Positions 16,230 through 24,452 of a DNA stretch of 55,389 nt are shown here, in pieces (positions within the stretch are counted from its first letter, which is position 1; each line of letters begins with the position of its first letter). Under the pieces are notes generated by a model that saw only the letters and a list, made by a program, of their open reading frames with translations, searched no databases and had not been told where the DNA came from. The stretch is taken from contig CAYQQQ010000029.1 in assembly GCA_964420125.1 (NCBI GenBank), positions 1 to 55,389 on the forward strand. Reading direction: 5' to 3'. Position numbers and translations under genes: made by a program. The stretch is from CAYQQQ01 sp964420125. GTDB lineage: Bacteria > Actinomycetota > Acidimicrobiia > Acidimicrobiales > Microtrichaceae.

Positions 16230-16739
16230 ATGGCCACCAAGGGCAAATGGGCGCAGGGCATCGAGCCCCGCCACTTCGACTGGATCATCCAGGACCAGCT
16301 GGCCATCTGCGAGCGTCCGGGCGGATTCGGAGCTTCGCACCGCAAGGTCCGCCGCCAGGAGGAGATCATCTGGATCCGGGAGCAGGGCTTCGACCTGGTG
16401 ATCTCCGTGTCGCCGGCGCCGCACAACCTGCACAACTACGACGAGCTCGGGGTCCGCTGGCGCCACTGGCCGTTCCCGGTGACCGACGAGGTCTCCCGGT
16501 ACCTGTCGGAGTCCTATCCCGAGCTGCGCCGGCTCCTCGCCGACCAGCGCAAGCTCCTCCTCCACCAGGACGAGGTCTCCGAGCGGCTGCTGGGGTTCCT
16601 GGCCGGCTACCTCGTCTACACCGGGATGGTGCCCGAGGCGCCCAAGGCCATCACGCTGATCGAGCGCATCACCGGCCGCCAGCTCGGTGCCGACGGGCGC
16701 TACCTCGTCAGCGAGGCCCTCCGGCTCGCCCCGGAGTGA
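16230..16739 (+). CDS. dual-specificity-phosphatase-like protein lacking the catalytic cysteine (pseudo-phosphatase candidate)
   Basis: 169 residues of a reading frame placed inside the folate operon between folP and folB. Its order of elements follows a small dual-specificity phosphatase: a strand FDLVISVSPAP, a segment GVRWRHWPFPVTDE in the place of the general-acid loop, helix SRYLSESYPELRRLL, strand RKLLLHQDEVSERLL, and helices GFLAGYLVYTG and PEAPKAITLIERITG. In true phosphatases the fourth element is HCxxxxxR; here it reads His112-Gln113-five residues-Arg119, so the nucleophile Cys is Gln. It could bind a phosphate or phosphoprotein without hydrolysing it. The assignment is my motif reading, not an established family. 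Starts two bases after folP. Confidence 0.65.
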   Translation: MATKGKWAQGIEPRHFDWIIQDQLAICERPGGFGASHRKVRRQEEIIWIREQGFDLVISVSPAPHNLHNYDELGVRWRHWPFPVTDEVSRYLSESYPELRRLLADQRKLLLHQDEVSERLLGFLAGYLVYTGMVPEAPKAITLIERITGRQLGADGRYLVSEALRLAPE

Positions 16740-16743
16740 CGTG

Positions 16744-17136
16744 ATGGAGCCCACCACGGATCGCATCGAGCTGCGCGGGCTGCGGGTGACCGCCGTGGTG
16801 GGCGTGCTGGCGGAGGAGCAGGCGCGTCCCCAGCCCCTGGAGCTCGACGTCGACCTGCTGGTCGACCTCTCCGAGGCCGGGGCCGAGGACGAGCTGTCCG
16901 CCACCGTCGACTACTCGGCTGTGTGCGATCTGGTCGTCGAGGTGCTCGCGGGCGGGCGTCCCCGGCTGCTGGAGCGCCTGGCGGCGGAGGTCGCCGAGGA
17001 GATCCTCCGCCTCGACGGTCGTGTGGAGGCCGTCGAGGTGGCGGTGCGCAAGCTGCGTCCTCCCGTTCCCCATGCCCTGGCCACCTCCGGGGTGCGCATC
17101 CTCCGGCGGGCCAGGAGGGAGCGCGACGGTGGCTGA
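16744..17136 (+). CDS. folB: dihydroneopterin aldolase
   Basis: Cleaves 7,8-dihydroneopterin to 6-hydroxymethyl-dihydropterin and glycolaldehyde. 130 residues with the family blocks VTAVVGVLAEEQARPQPLEL, TVDYSAVCDLVVEV, LLERLAAEVAEEIL and VAVRKLRPPVPHA, where the Lys is the catalytic residue. A GTG three bases upstream is an equally placed start. The 3' end overlaps folK by eight bases. Confidence 0.93.
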   Translation: MEPTTDRIELRGLRVTAVVGVLAEEQARPQPLELDVDLLVDLSEAGAEDELSATVDYSAVCDLVVEVLAGGRPRLLERLAAEVAEEILRLDGRVEAVEVAVRKLRPPVPHALATSGVRILRRARRERDGG

Positions 17137-17593
17137 GGAGCCTTCACGACGTGTGTTCCTGTCGCTCGGCTCCAACATCGGCGATCGGCGAGCGCACCTG
17201 CAGCGGGCCGTGGAGATGCTGCCGGGAGTGCTCGCGGTGTCCCCGCTCTACGAGACCGACCCGGTGGGCGGTCCCGACCAGGACCCCTACTACAACATCG
17301 TGGTGGAGCTGCGCACCGAGATGACCCCCCATCAGCTGCTCGGTCTGTGCCACCGCCTGGAGGCCAACGCCGAGCGGGTGCGGGAGGTGCGGTGGGGCCC
17401 GCGCACCCTCGATGTCGACATCATCTGGATGGAAGGGGTCGAGCTTCTCACCGATCACCTGACCATCCCGCACCCCCGCTGGAAGGAGCGTCGCTTCGTG
17501 CTCGCCCCCATGCGCGACCTGGCACCGGAGCTGGTGAGCGAGCAGGACGTGCAGATGGCCGACGGGTGGGTGCGGGCCGCGGGAGACCTGTGA
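17129..17593 (+). CDS. folK: 2-amino-4-hydroxy-6-hydroxymethyldihydropteridine diphosphokinase
   Basis: Pyrophosphorylates hydroxymethyl-dihydropterin, supplying FolP. 154 residues: LSLGSNIGDRRAHL at the start, VSPLYETDPVGGPDQDPYYN, the signature RWGPRTLDVDIIW, and IPHPRWKERRFVLAPM. The GTG is set by AGGAGGGA ten bases upstream and falls within the end of folB. Its stop overlaps the next gene as GTGA. Confidence 0.95.
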   Translation: MAEEPSRRVFLSLGSNIGDRRAHLQRAVEMLPGVLAVSPLYETDPVGGPDQDPYYNIVVELRTEMTPHQLLGLCHRLEANAERVREVRWGPRTLDVDIIWMEGVELLTDHLTIPHPRWKERRFVLAPMRDLAPELVSEQDVQMADGWVRAAGDL

Positions 17594-18321
17594 GCTTCAC
17601 CACGGTGGTGGTCGGCCGTGGCCGTGCGGGCGGATCCTTCGCCGGGGCGCTGCGGGGGGTGGGGTGGGAGGTCTCGCTGGTGCCCCACACCGAGGCCGGC
17701 GGGCTCGGCCACTCGGAGGCCGAGCTGGTGCTGCTGTGCGTGCCCGACTCGGCCGTCGCCGAGGTGTCGCGACAGATCCCGCCCAGCCCACGACGAGTGG
17801 TCGCGCACTGCGCCGGGGCGCTCGGGCTCGCACCGCTGGCGCCGCACCCCCGACGCGGCTCGGTGCACCCGCTCGTGGCGCTGACGGATCCGGAGCGGGG
17901 TGCCGAGGCGCTCCGGGGGGCCTGGTTCGCCGTCGCCGGCGATCCATCGGTCGCCGATGTGGTGGTGGCGTTGGGTGGCTCGCAGGTGGAGGTGGGCGAC
18001 GAGCACCGCGTGGCCTACCACGCCGCCGCCGTGGTGGCCTCCAACCACCTCGTCGCCCTCATGGGGCAGGTGCAGCGCCTCGCCGAGCCGATCGGCGTGC
18101 CCCTGGACGCGTACCTGCAGCTGGCCAGGGGAGCGCTCGACGGCGTGGCAGAGGTTGGTCCGCGCGCCGCGCTCACCGGCCCGGTGGCCCGGGGCGACTG
18201 GCACACGGTGCTCGCCCACCTGGCCACGATCCCCGAGTCCGAGCGACCCGCGTACCGGGCGATGGCCGCCGCCGCGGCCCGGCTGGTGGGCGCAGCGCTC
18301 CCCCCGGAGCTGGCTGACTAG
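17590..18321 (+). CDS. Rossmann-fold DUF2520 oxidoreductase-like protein
   Basis: 243-residue two-domain protein resembling ProC/ketopantoate-reductase-type dehydrogenases. The N-terminal strand-loop TTVVVGRGRAGGSFAGAL is a GxGxxG-like nucleotide motif; LVLLCVPDSAVAEVS and VVAHCAGALGLAPL follow as in F420/NADP-dependent reductases, with GSVHPLVAL. The C-terminal half (VAYHAAAVVASNHLVALMG onward) is the helical DUF2520 domain. It sits two genes ahead of panC; a homologue occupies the same place in mycobacteria. Ketopantoate reduction is an attractive but unproven role. GTG start in a GTGA overlap with folK. Confidence 0.8.
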   Translation: MSFTTVVVGRGRAGGSFAGALRGVGWEVSLVPHTEAGGLGHSEAELVLLCVPDSAVAEVSRQIPPSPRRVVAHCAGALGLAPLAPHPRRGSVHPLVALTDPERGAEALRGAWFAVAGDPSVADVVVALGGSQVEVGDEHRVAYHAAAVVASNHLVALMGQVQRLAEPIGVPLDAYLQLARGALDGVAEVGPRAALTGPVARGDWHTVLAHLATIPESERPAYRAMAAAAARLVGAALPPELAD

Positions 18322-18324
18322 CCT
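18319..18324 (+). promoter_or_regulatory. possible -10 element (TAGCCT) for the 116-aa gene and panC
   Basis: TANNNT hexamer with seven bases to GTG 18332; it overlaps the stop codon (TAG) of the preceding gene, so an internal promoter is possible but not certain. Confidence 0.35.
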
Positions 18325-18331
18325 CGGCACG

Positions 18332-18682
18332 GTGTCCGACCCCGACCGCACGAGTGCACCGCTGCTGCTGACCGGTGCCGTGGAGCGACCCCTGGAGCTC
18401 ATCCAGCGGCGCGGGCCGTTGGCCTCCCTGCTGTCGCTGGCCGTACCGCTGCCCGGCGCCGACCACGCCACCGTCGAGTCGCGCGACGGGCAGTTCAGGG
18501 CGTCCATCCCCCTGGAGTGGCTCCGGCGGGGCCGGCTCGTCGCCGGTCGCCTCGATATCCCCGGCACGCCCACGCGCTGCTGGCTGGTGAAGGACGTGGT
18601 GTCCATCGAGGTGACCGTCGGGGCCCGTGCCGACTCGGTGCCCGCCGGCCAGCTCCCCGGCCCTGCCGGCTCGGGGAGCTGA
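18332..18682 (+). CDS. hypothetical protein ahead of panC
   Basis: 116 residues, GTG start. Codon third positions are strongly G/C throughout, as in the neighbours, and it fills the gap between the DUF2520 gene and panC, ending eight bases before the panC start. The centre reads ATVESRDGQFRASIPLEWL then LDIPGTPTRCWLVKDVVSIEV, faintly like the beta-rich part of molybdopterin-binding oxidoreductase domains, but too short for one. No signal peptide or membrane span. I cannot assign a function; position suggests involvement in cofactor metabolism. Confidence 0.55.
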   Translation: MSDPDRTSAPLLLTGAVERPLELIQRRGPLASLLSLAVPLPGADHATVESRDGQFRASIPLEWLRRGRLVAGRLDIPGTPTRCWLVKDVVSIEVTVGARADSVPAGQLPGPAGSGS

Positions 18683-18689
18683 GGCGCTC

Positions 18690-19565
18690 GTGGAGGATGT
18701 CGCCCGGGTGGCGGAGCTCCGGGAGCGCGTCGGTGCGGCGCGCGCGGCGGGCGCGGTGGTGGGGCTGGTTCCCACCATGGGCTACCTCCACGACGGGCAC
18801 CTGTCGCTCGTCGACGCCGCCCGGACGTCATGCGACGTGGTGGTGACCACCATCTTCGTGAACCCGTTGCAGTTCGCCGCCGGGGAGGACCTCGACGCCT
18901 ACCCCCGCGACCCCGCCGGCGATGCGGCCAAGGCTGCGTCTGCCGGGACGGACTGGCTGTTCTGCCCCGAGGCCGCGGAGATGTACCCCGACGGTGCCGG
19001 GGCCGTGGCCACCGCCGTCTCGGTGGACGCGCTGTCGTCGGTGATGGAGGGCGCGTCGCGGCCGACCCACTTCGCCGGCGTGTGCACGGTGGTCGCCAAG
19101 CTGTTCAACATCGTGGGCCCCTGCCGGTCCTACTTCGGCGAGAAGGACTACCAGCAGCTGGCGATCATCCGACAGATGGCTCGGGACCTGTCCTTCCCCG
19201 TCGAGGTGCTCGGGTGCCCGGTGGTGCGCGAGCCCGACGGGCTGGCGATGTCCAGCCGCAACGTCTACCTCACCGCCGAGGAGCGGGCGGTGGCCCCGGT
19301 GCTGCACGAGTCGCTCGTGAGGGGGGCCCGGATGATCGAGGCCGGGGAGCGGGACGCCGCAGCGGTCCGCACGGCCATGGCCGACCTCATCGGGTCCGCC
19401 CCGCTCGGCGTGCTGGACTACGTCGAGGTGGCCGACCCGGTGACCCTGCAGCCGCTGGGAACGGCCACCCCCCAGGCCCGGCTGTTCGGCGCGATCCGCT
19501 TCGGTCGGGCGCGGCTGATCGACAACGTCGACGCGTCGGTCGCGGCGACGGGACGCGAGGGGTGA
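18690..19565 (+). CDS. panC: pantoate--beta-alanine ligase
   Basis: Condenses pantoate and beta-alanine using ATP to make pantothenate for CoA. 291 residues with the HIGH-like LVPTMGYLHDGHLSLV, FVNPLQFAAGEDLDAYPRD, the substrate-loop THFAGVCTVVAKLF, YFGEKDYQQL and the KMSKS-like MSSRNVYL. GTG 18690 follows GGGGAGCTGAGG and gives the standard N-terminus; an upstream in-frame ATG would add 21 residues lying in the previous gene. Stop overlaps nadB as TGATG. panD, adjacent to panC in mycobacteria, is not here. Confidence 0.94.
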   Translation: MEDVARVAELRERVGAARAAGAVVGLVPTMGYLHDGHLSLVDAARTSCDVVVTTIFVNPLQFAAGEDLDAYPRDPAGDAAKAASAGTDWLFCPEAAEMYPDGAGAVATAVSVDALSSVMEGASRPTHFAGVCTVVAKLFNIVGPCRSYFGEKDYQQLAIIRQMARDLSFPVEVLGCPVVREPDGLAMSSRNVYLTAEERAVAPVLHESLVRGARMIEAGERDAAAVRTAMADLIGSAPLGVLDYVEVADPVTLQPLGTATPQARLFGAIRFGRARLIDNVDASVAATGREG

Positions 19566-21181
19566 TGGGTGCCTCGGAGCCGCCCCCGCTCGACCTGCTG
19601 GTGCTGGGCTCCGGCGTCGCCGGTCTGACGGCGGCGGTCCGGGCCGCCACGGAGCACGGGTTCCGCGCCGGCGTCGTGACCAAGGACGGCCTGGAGCACG
19701 CCACCACGCGCTGGGCCCAGGGTGGCGTGGCGGCGGCCCTCTCGGCGAACGCCGAGGACGTCGACCTCCACCTCGCCGACACGCTGGCCGCCGGCGCTGG
19801 TCTGTGCGACATCGAGGCCGTGCGCGTGCTGGTCGACGAAGGGCCCCGACGCGTCGAGGAGCTCATCGCCCTGGGCGCCAGGTTCGACCGGGACGCACAG
19901 GGCAACCTCGAGCTGGCGCGCGAGGGGGGCCATTCGGTGCCGCGCATCCTGCACGCCGGCGGCGCGGCCACCGGGGAGGAGATCGAGCGGGCGTTGGTCG
20001 ACGCCGTCCGTCGCACCGCCGTGGTCATCCACGAGGAGACCTTCGTGGTGGACCTCCTGCTCGACGACGGCCGCTGCGTCGGCGTGCGGTGCCTCTCCCG
20101 TGACGGTGTGCCGCACGAGGTGCGAGCCCGCCACGTCCTGCTGGCCGCCGGCGGTGCCGGCCAGGTCTACTCGGTGACCACCAACCCGCCGGCGGCGACC
20201 GGCGACGGGGTGGCCATGGCGCTGCGGGCCGGAGCCGCGGTGGCCGACGTGGAGTTCTTCCAGTTCCACCCCACCGCCCTGCACCACCCGAGCTCGCCGC
20301 GCCCGTTGCTCACCGAGGCGCTTCGGGGTCACGGCGCCAAGCTGCGTGGCGCGGACGGCGAGCGCTTCGTCGACGAGCTGCTTCCCCGCGACGTGGTGTC
20401 CCGGGCCATCCTCTCCACGATGGTGGCCGAAGGCTCGGACCACGTGTGGCTCGACTGCCGAGACCTGGAGCACTTCGAGGCCCGCTTCCCGACCATCGCC
20501 GCCAGCCTGGCGGCGGTCGGCCTGGACGCCACCCGCGACCTTCTTCCCGTGGCGCCCGCCGCGCACCACCTCTGCGGCGGCGTGCTGACCGACCTGGACG
20601 GCGCCACGACCGTGCCCGGACTGTGGGCGGCGGGAGAGGTCGCCTGCACCGGCGTGCACGGTGCCAACCGGCTGGCGTCCAACTCGCTGCTGGAGGGCAT
20701 GGTCTTCGCGCCCCGGGCGGTGGAGGCGATCGTGGACGGTCGTGACGGCCCGGAGCCCTCCGGTGCCATGCGGGCGCTGCTGGAGCCGGAGACCCACCTC
20801 GACGATCCTCTGGCCATCGGCGTGGAGCTCGTCGAGGTGGCACCCGCATCGGAACCCGTCGCGCTCGACGACCGCACCGGCGAGCAGCTGCGCCACGACC
20901 TCCAGGTCACCATGACCGCCGACGCCGGCGTGGTGCGCTCCGAGACGTCGTTGCGCCGTGCCGCCGAGCAGCTCGCCCTGGTGGCCGACGCCGCGAGGGA
21001 CCTTCCACGGCGCTCGATGGCCACCGCCGAGCTGGACAACCTGGCGTTGCTCGCCCGCACGATGGTCGCCTCTGCCCTCGCACGAGCCGAGTCCCGTGGC
21101 ACCCACCACCGCAGCGACTTCCCCCAGGCGGTCGACGCCCAGCGCCGCCGGCTCGTGCACTGGGCCGGCCTGCCAGACTGA
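19565..21181 (+). CDS. nadB: L-aspartate oxidase
   Basis: FAD enzyme that oxidises aspartate to iminoaspartate, the first step of de novo NAD synthesis. 538 residues: LLVLGSGVAGLTAAVRAA dinucleotide-binding motif, TRWAQGGVAAAL, HHLCGGVLTDLDG-type flavoprotein block (AAHHLCGGV), GLWAAGEVACTGVHGANRLASNSLLE with the FAD-contact residues, and a C-terminal succinate-dehydrogenase-like helical domain ending RRRLVHWAG. nadA, its usual partner that uses the unstable product, is not in this window. Coupled on both sides by TGATG junctions. Confidence 0.95.
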   Translation: MGASEPPPLDLLVLGSGVAGLTAAVRAATEHGFRAGVVTKDGLEHATTRWAQGGVAAALSANAEDVDLHLADTLAAGAGLCDIEAVRVLVDEGPRRVEELIALGARFDRDAQGNLELAREGGHSVPRILHAGGAATGEEIERALVDAVRRTAVVIHEETFVVDLLLDDGRCVGVRCLSRDGVPHEVRARHVLLAAGGAGQVYSVTTNPPAATGDGVAMALRAGAAVADVEFFQFHPTALHHPSSPRPLLTEALRGHGAKLRGADGERFVDELLPRDVVSRAILSTMVAEGSDHVWLDCRDLEHFEARFPTIAASLAAVGLDATRDLLPVAPAAHHLCGGVLTDLDGATTVPGLWAAGEVACTGVHGANRLASNSLLEGMVFAPRAVEAIVDGRDGPEPSGAMRALLEPETHLDDPLAIGVELVEVAPASEPVALDDRTGEQLRHDLQVTMTADAGVVRSETSLRRAAEQLALVADAARDLPRRSMATAELDNLALLARTMVASALARAESRGTHHRSDFPQAVDAQRRRLVHWAGLPD

Positions 21182-22059
21182 TGGCCGTGACCGACACCGA
21201 GTGGCTCCACCCGCCGATCACCGCTGTCCGTGAGGCGGTGGCCCGCGCCGTGTCGGAGGACCTCGCCCCGCTGGGCGACCTCACCTCGTCGCTGCTGCCC
21301 GACGTGAACGGCGAGGCCCGCTTCGTGGCGCGAGCAGCCGGCAGGCTGGCCGGAACCCGCTGTGCCACCGAGACCTTCGCCCTGGTCGACCCCGACGTCG
21401 AGCTCGCCTGGTCGGCCGACGAGGGTTCCGCCCTGTCCGCCGGTGAGGCCTTCGGGGTGGTGCGGGGGTCGCTGCGGTCCGTCCTCACCGCCGAGCGCAC
21501 GGCACTGAACTTCCTCGGCCACCTCTCCGGGATCGCCACGCTCACCGCCCGCTACGTGGCGGCGGCCGCCGAGGGGGGTGGCACCGCAGGCGTGTGGGAC
21601 ACCCGCAAGACGGTGCCGGGGCTGCGCTCGCTGGCGAAGGCCGCGGTGCGTGCAGGCGGTGGCCGGAACCATCGGGGCAACCTGTCGGACTGGCTGCTGG
21701 TGAAGGACAACCACCTCGGCGGCATCGGGATCACCGAGGCCGTGGCCCGCGCCCGCGACCGCTGGCCGGCGCGCACGGTCCACGTGGAGTGCGATTCGCT
21801 CGAGCAGTGCGTCGAGGCGCTGGAGGCCGGGGCGGACGCGATCCTGCTCGACAACATGTCGCCCGAGCAGGTGCGGGCCTGCGTGGCCGCAGCCGAGGTC
21901 CGCCAGGGGGGCATGGCCCGTCGCACGCTGCTGGAGGTGTCGGGGGGGATCACCCTCGGCACCATCGGCACCTACAGCACCACCGGCGTGGACCGGATCT
22001 CCGTGGGGGCGATCACCAACTCGGCGCCCGTGCTCGACCTCGGCCTCGACCTCAGCTGA
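21181..22059 (+). CDS. nadC: nicotinate-nucleotide pyrophosphorylase (quinolinate phosphoribosyltransferase)
   Basis: Turns quinolinate and PRPP into nicotinate mononucleotide. 292 residues: EDLAPLGDLTSSLLP at the N-terminus, TRKTVPGLRSLAKAAVRAGG (substrate-binding Arg/His/Lys set), NLSDWLLVKDNHLG, HVECDSLEQCVEAL, ILLDNMSPEQV and LEVSGGITLGTI. The usual KDNHI is KDNHL, a mild change. Last gene of this run; its 3' end overlaps the end of the opposing TetR-like gene by eight bases. Confidence 0.95.
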   Translation: MAVTDTEWLHPPITAVREAVARAVSEDLAPLGDLTSSLLPDVNGEARFVARAAGRLAGTRCATETFALVDPDVELAWSADEGSALSAGEAFGVVRGSLRSVLTAERTALNFLGHLSGIATLTARYVAAAAEGGGTAGVWDTRKTVPGLRSLAKAAVRAGGGRNHRGNLSDWLLVKDNHLGGIGITEAVARARDRWPARTVHVECDSLEQCVEALEAGADAILLDNMSPEQVRACVAAAEVRQGGMARRTLLEVSGGITLGTIGTYSTTGVDRISVGAITNSAPVLDLGLDLS

Positions 22060-23329
22060 GCTCTGCGATCCGCAGCACCCGCTCGGCGATCGCCGCGGGG
22101 GCGAGGCGCGGCTGTCCCAGCGCCAGGGCCATCGCCACGTCGACCATCACCTCGAGCTCGCCGGGCGCGACCGACGACGGGTCGTCCTGCGGGCCACCGG
22201 CGGCGAGCGCCGCACCGATCGGCACCAGCGACGCGACGTTCGCGAGGGCCTCGGTCGCGGCCGCCGCTCGCAGCGCAACGAGGGCGGTCGCGCACCTTCG
22301 ATCGTCGCGTGCGCGTCGCACCAGGCAGCAGATGCCGTCGCCGAGCGCGCGACGAGGGTCCTCCTCGGCGAAGCGCGTCGCGGCGCGGCGGATCTCCTCC
22401 ACGTGCACCGAGAACGCCAGCGCCCGGACCGAGGAGAGGTCGGGGAACCGCTGTCGGAGCTCCACGACGTCGTGGCCGGTCCGCGCAGCCAGCGCCGACC
22501 AGGTGGCGGGCTCGCCGGCCGTCCCGTCGAGGAGGTCGTGGCACGTGCACGCCAACCGGACCTCCCGCTCTCCCACATCCGCGAGCGCTCCGCCATGGGA
22601 GTAGGCCGCCCTCAGGTCCTGCATCGAGCGGATCTCGCCGTCGGCGCCACAGGTGAGCGCGTACACCGTGCACTGGATGGCACGCGTCGACAGGGTGTCG
22701 GCCACGGCCTCGGGATCCACGTGCGCGCGCATCTGGAGGCCCTCGGCGATCGCCTCGAGGACCATCTTGATCTCCCGCAGGTCGAAGCCGTCGAGGACTC
22801 CGCGCTCGATGCGCTCCAGCACCGCGGCGTAGAGCGTGAGGAACTGCGGTTCGTGGTCGCGGTACAGCGATTGCGCCAGCCGCTCGGCCAACCCCGGCTC
22901 GGCCATCACCCGTGACCGCACGAGCAGCTCCCGGGTCAACCGGCGGAGGTTCGGGTCGTCGGTGATGATCTGCCAGTCGGCGCCCTCCATCGCGCCGATC
23001 AGCTCGAAGGGCTCCACGTCCTCGGCGGCCACGAACGCCCCGGTCACCGCATCGATGAACTCGTTGCGGTCCCGGATGAACGGCCCCTGGGGCCACGGCT
23101 GGGAGACCAGCGCATCGAAGTACTCCTGCGCGTCGGGGAAGTGGTAGGCGAAGGTGCGCTCGCTGCGACCGGCGGCGTCGGCGATCTTCCTGGCGGGGAC
23201 GGCCTCGAGCAGGTCGCGGAGGCGCAGGCGATCGATCAGGTCCCATCCGGTGCCGACCAGGACGTCACGGGTCGCGCGGCCGCGGCGGTTGCCGTCGACC
23301 GGATCCTCCGGTGCCTCCCTACTTCCCAT
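22052..23329 (-). CDS. large TetR-like regulator with two DNA-binding-type segments
   Basis: 425 residues, about twice a normal TetR protein. The first helix-turn-helix is near residues 30-75: LIDRLRLRDLLEAVPARKIADAAGRSERTFAYHF region (landmark ARKIADAAGRSERTFAYHFP). A second, weaker one begins around residue 255 with TWSALAARTGHDVVELRQRF, again followed by helical sequence, so this looks like a tandem fusion. ATG 23329 is used because a perfect 18-bp palindrome (23340-23357) lies just upstream, well placed for autorepression. It faces nadC and is divergent from coaX, so it might also influence the CoA/Lys-tRNA genes. Ligand unknown. Confidence 0.75.
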   Translation of the reverse strand: MGSREAPEDPVDGNRRGRATRDVLVGTGWDLIDRLRLRDLLEAVPARKIADAAGRSERTFAYHFPDAQEYFDALVSQPWPQGPFIRDRNEFIDAVTGAFVAAEDVEPFELIGAMEGADWQIITDDPNLRRLTRELLVRSRVMAEPGLAERLAQSLYRDHEPQFLTLYAAVLERIERGVLDGFDLREIKMVLEAIAEGLQMRAHVDPEAVADTLSTRAIQCTVYALTCGADGEIRSMQDLRAAYSHGGALADVGEREVRLACTCHDLLDGTAGEPATWSALAARTGHDVVELRQRFPDLSSVRALAFSVHVEEIRRAATRFAEEDPRRALGDGICCLVRRARDDRRCATALVALRAAAATEALANVASLVPIGAALAAGGPQDDPSSVAPGELEVMVDVAMALALGQPRLAPAAIAERVLRIAELS

Positions 23330-23660
23330 CTCGTCAGTATCTGCGGTCGACCGCAGAAACCCCAACCTCTTCGCGCCTCGAATCGCGCCGCGGATCGAAG
23401 ATCGGGTTGAGTCGCCACCGCGGAGGCGTATGGTCGACCTGGTAGAGGAAGGGCGGACGGGAGCCCCCGGTGGCTCCCATCGACCGGCCGCCACTGCGGT
23501 GACCCTCGCCCCGGGACATCGCGGTGGCGGTCGGTCGCGTCGCGTCGCTCCCGCGGCGCCACCTCCAGGGTGTGCAACCGGGCCCGGGCGCGGTCATGCT
23601 GGAGGGACCTCTCGGTGCACACCCCGTGGTGCAACCTCCGCAGCCTCCTGGAGAACCGCC
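23330..23660. other. 331-base divergent intergenic region (regulator / coaX)
   Basis: Besides the palindrome next to the regulator it holds a GGTGGC...GCCACC pair (23523-23528 and 23558-23563, 29-base loop) in the coaX leader. A reading frame in phase with coaX runs back to an ATG at 23430, but it is Arg/Gly/Pro-rich and unlike any CoaX N-terminus. No known riboswitch or RNA gene was recognised. Confidence 0.5.
23340..23357. promoter_or_regulatory. 18-bp perfect palindrome, candidate operator of the TetR-like regulator
   Basis: TCTGCGGTCGACCGCAGA is fully self-complementary and ends ten bases before the regulator ATG, overlapping where its promoter should be. Size and symmetry fit a TetR dimer site. 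Confidence 0.65.
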
Positions 23661-24452
23661 TTGCTGCTCGTGATCGACGTCGGCAACACCCAGACGGTCG
23701 TGGGTCTGTACGACTCCGGCAACCGCAGCCACGAGCTGCTCGACCACTGGCGGCTCGCGACGCGCGCCGAGCGGACCAGCGACGAGCTGTGGCTCCTCCT
23801 GCGACAGCTCCTGGAGACCCGCGAGCTGGATCCGGTCCAGGACGTGGCGGGCATCGCCATCTCCTCCGGGGTTCCCAACGTGACCTACGAGCTGCGGCGC
23901 CTCTGCGATCGCTACCTGCACGTCGAGCCCGTGGTGTTGGGTGCGGGGGTCCGCACCGGGATGTCCGTGCTCTACGACAACCCCAAGGAGGTCGGTGCCG
24001 ACCGGATCGCCAACGCCGTGGGTGCCTACGACCTCTACGGGGGGCCGACCATCGTCGTGGACTTCGGCACCGCCACCACCTTCGATGTGATCTCCGCCGC
24101 CGGGGAGTACATGGGCGGCGCCATCTTCCCCGGCATCGAGATCTCGATGGACGCCCTCTACGGCCGTGCCGCCGCGCTGCGCCAGGTCGAGCTGGTGGAG
24201 CCCCGCAGCGTGATCGGCAAGACCACGGTGGAGTCGATCCAGTCGGGGGCGGTGTACGGCTGGTCGGAGATGATCGATGGCATGTGCCGGCGCATCGAGG
24301 CCATCATCGGCGAGGCGACGGTGGTGTCCACCGGAGGGCTGGCGAGCCTGATCGCGCCCGTGACCGAGTCCATCGAGTACGACGAGCCGTGGCTCACCCT
24401 GCACGGCCTCCGGCTCATCTGGGAGAAGAACCAGTCCGGTGAACAACCCTGA
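23661..24452 (+). CDS. coaX: type III pantothenate kinase
   Basis: Phosphorylates pantothenate, the first step from vitamin B5 to CoA; type III enzymes are not inhibited by CoA and need a monovalent cation. 263 residues of the ASKHA fold: start LLVIDVGNTQTVVGLY (phosphate 1), GADRIANAVGAYDLYGG, VVDFGTATTFDVI (phosphate 2), GGAIFPGIEISMDALY and STGGLA. The start is a rare TTG at 23661, set by homology to the family N-terminus and a TGGAG ten bases upstream. Overlaps lysS by 14 bases. Confidence 0.93.
   Translation: MLLVIDVGNTQTVVGLYDSGNRSHELLDHWRLATRAERTSDELWLLLRQLLETRELDPVQDVAGIAISSGVPNVTYELRRLCDRYLHVEPVVLGAGVRTGMSVLYDNPKEVGADRIANAVGAYDLYGGPTIVVDFGTATTFDVISAAGEYMGGAIFPGIEISMDALYGRAAALRQVELVEPRSVIGKTTVESIQSGAVYGWSEMIDGMCRRIEAIIGEATVVSTGGLASLIAPVTESIEYDEPWLTLHGLRLIWEKNQSGEQP

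Noticed and set aside
23432..23439. Second operator copy GGTCGACC upstream of coaX
   Set aside because: This 8-mer is frequent in coding sequence here (Val-Asp-Leu codons, for example near 4917 and 16861), and the outer arms of the 18-bp palindrome are not present.
23430..23660. Longer CoaX starting at ATG 23430
   Set aside because: The extra 77 residues are Arg/Gly/Pro-rich and precede the conserved N-terminal strand; TTG 23661 gives the exact family start.
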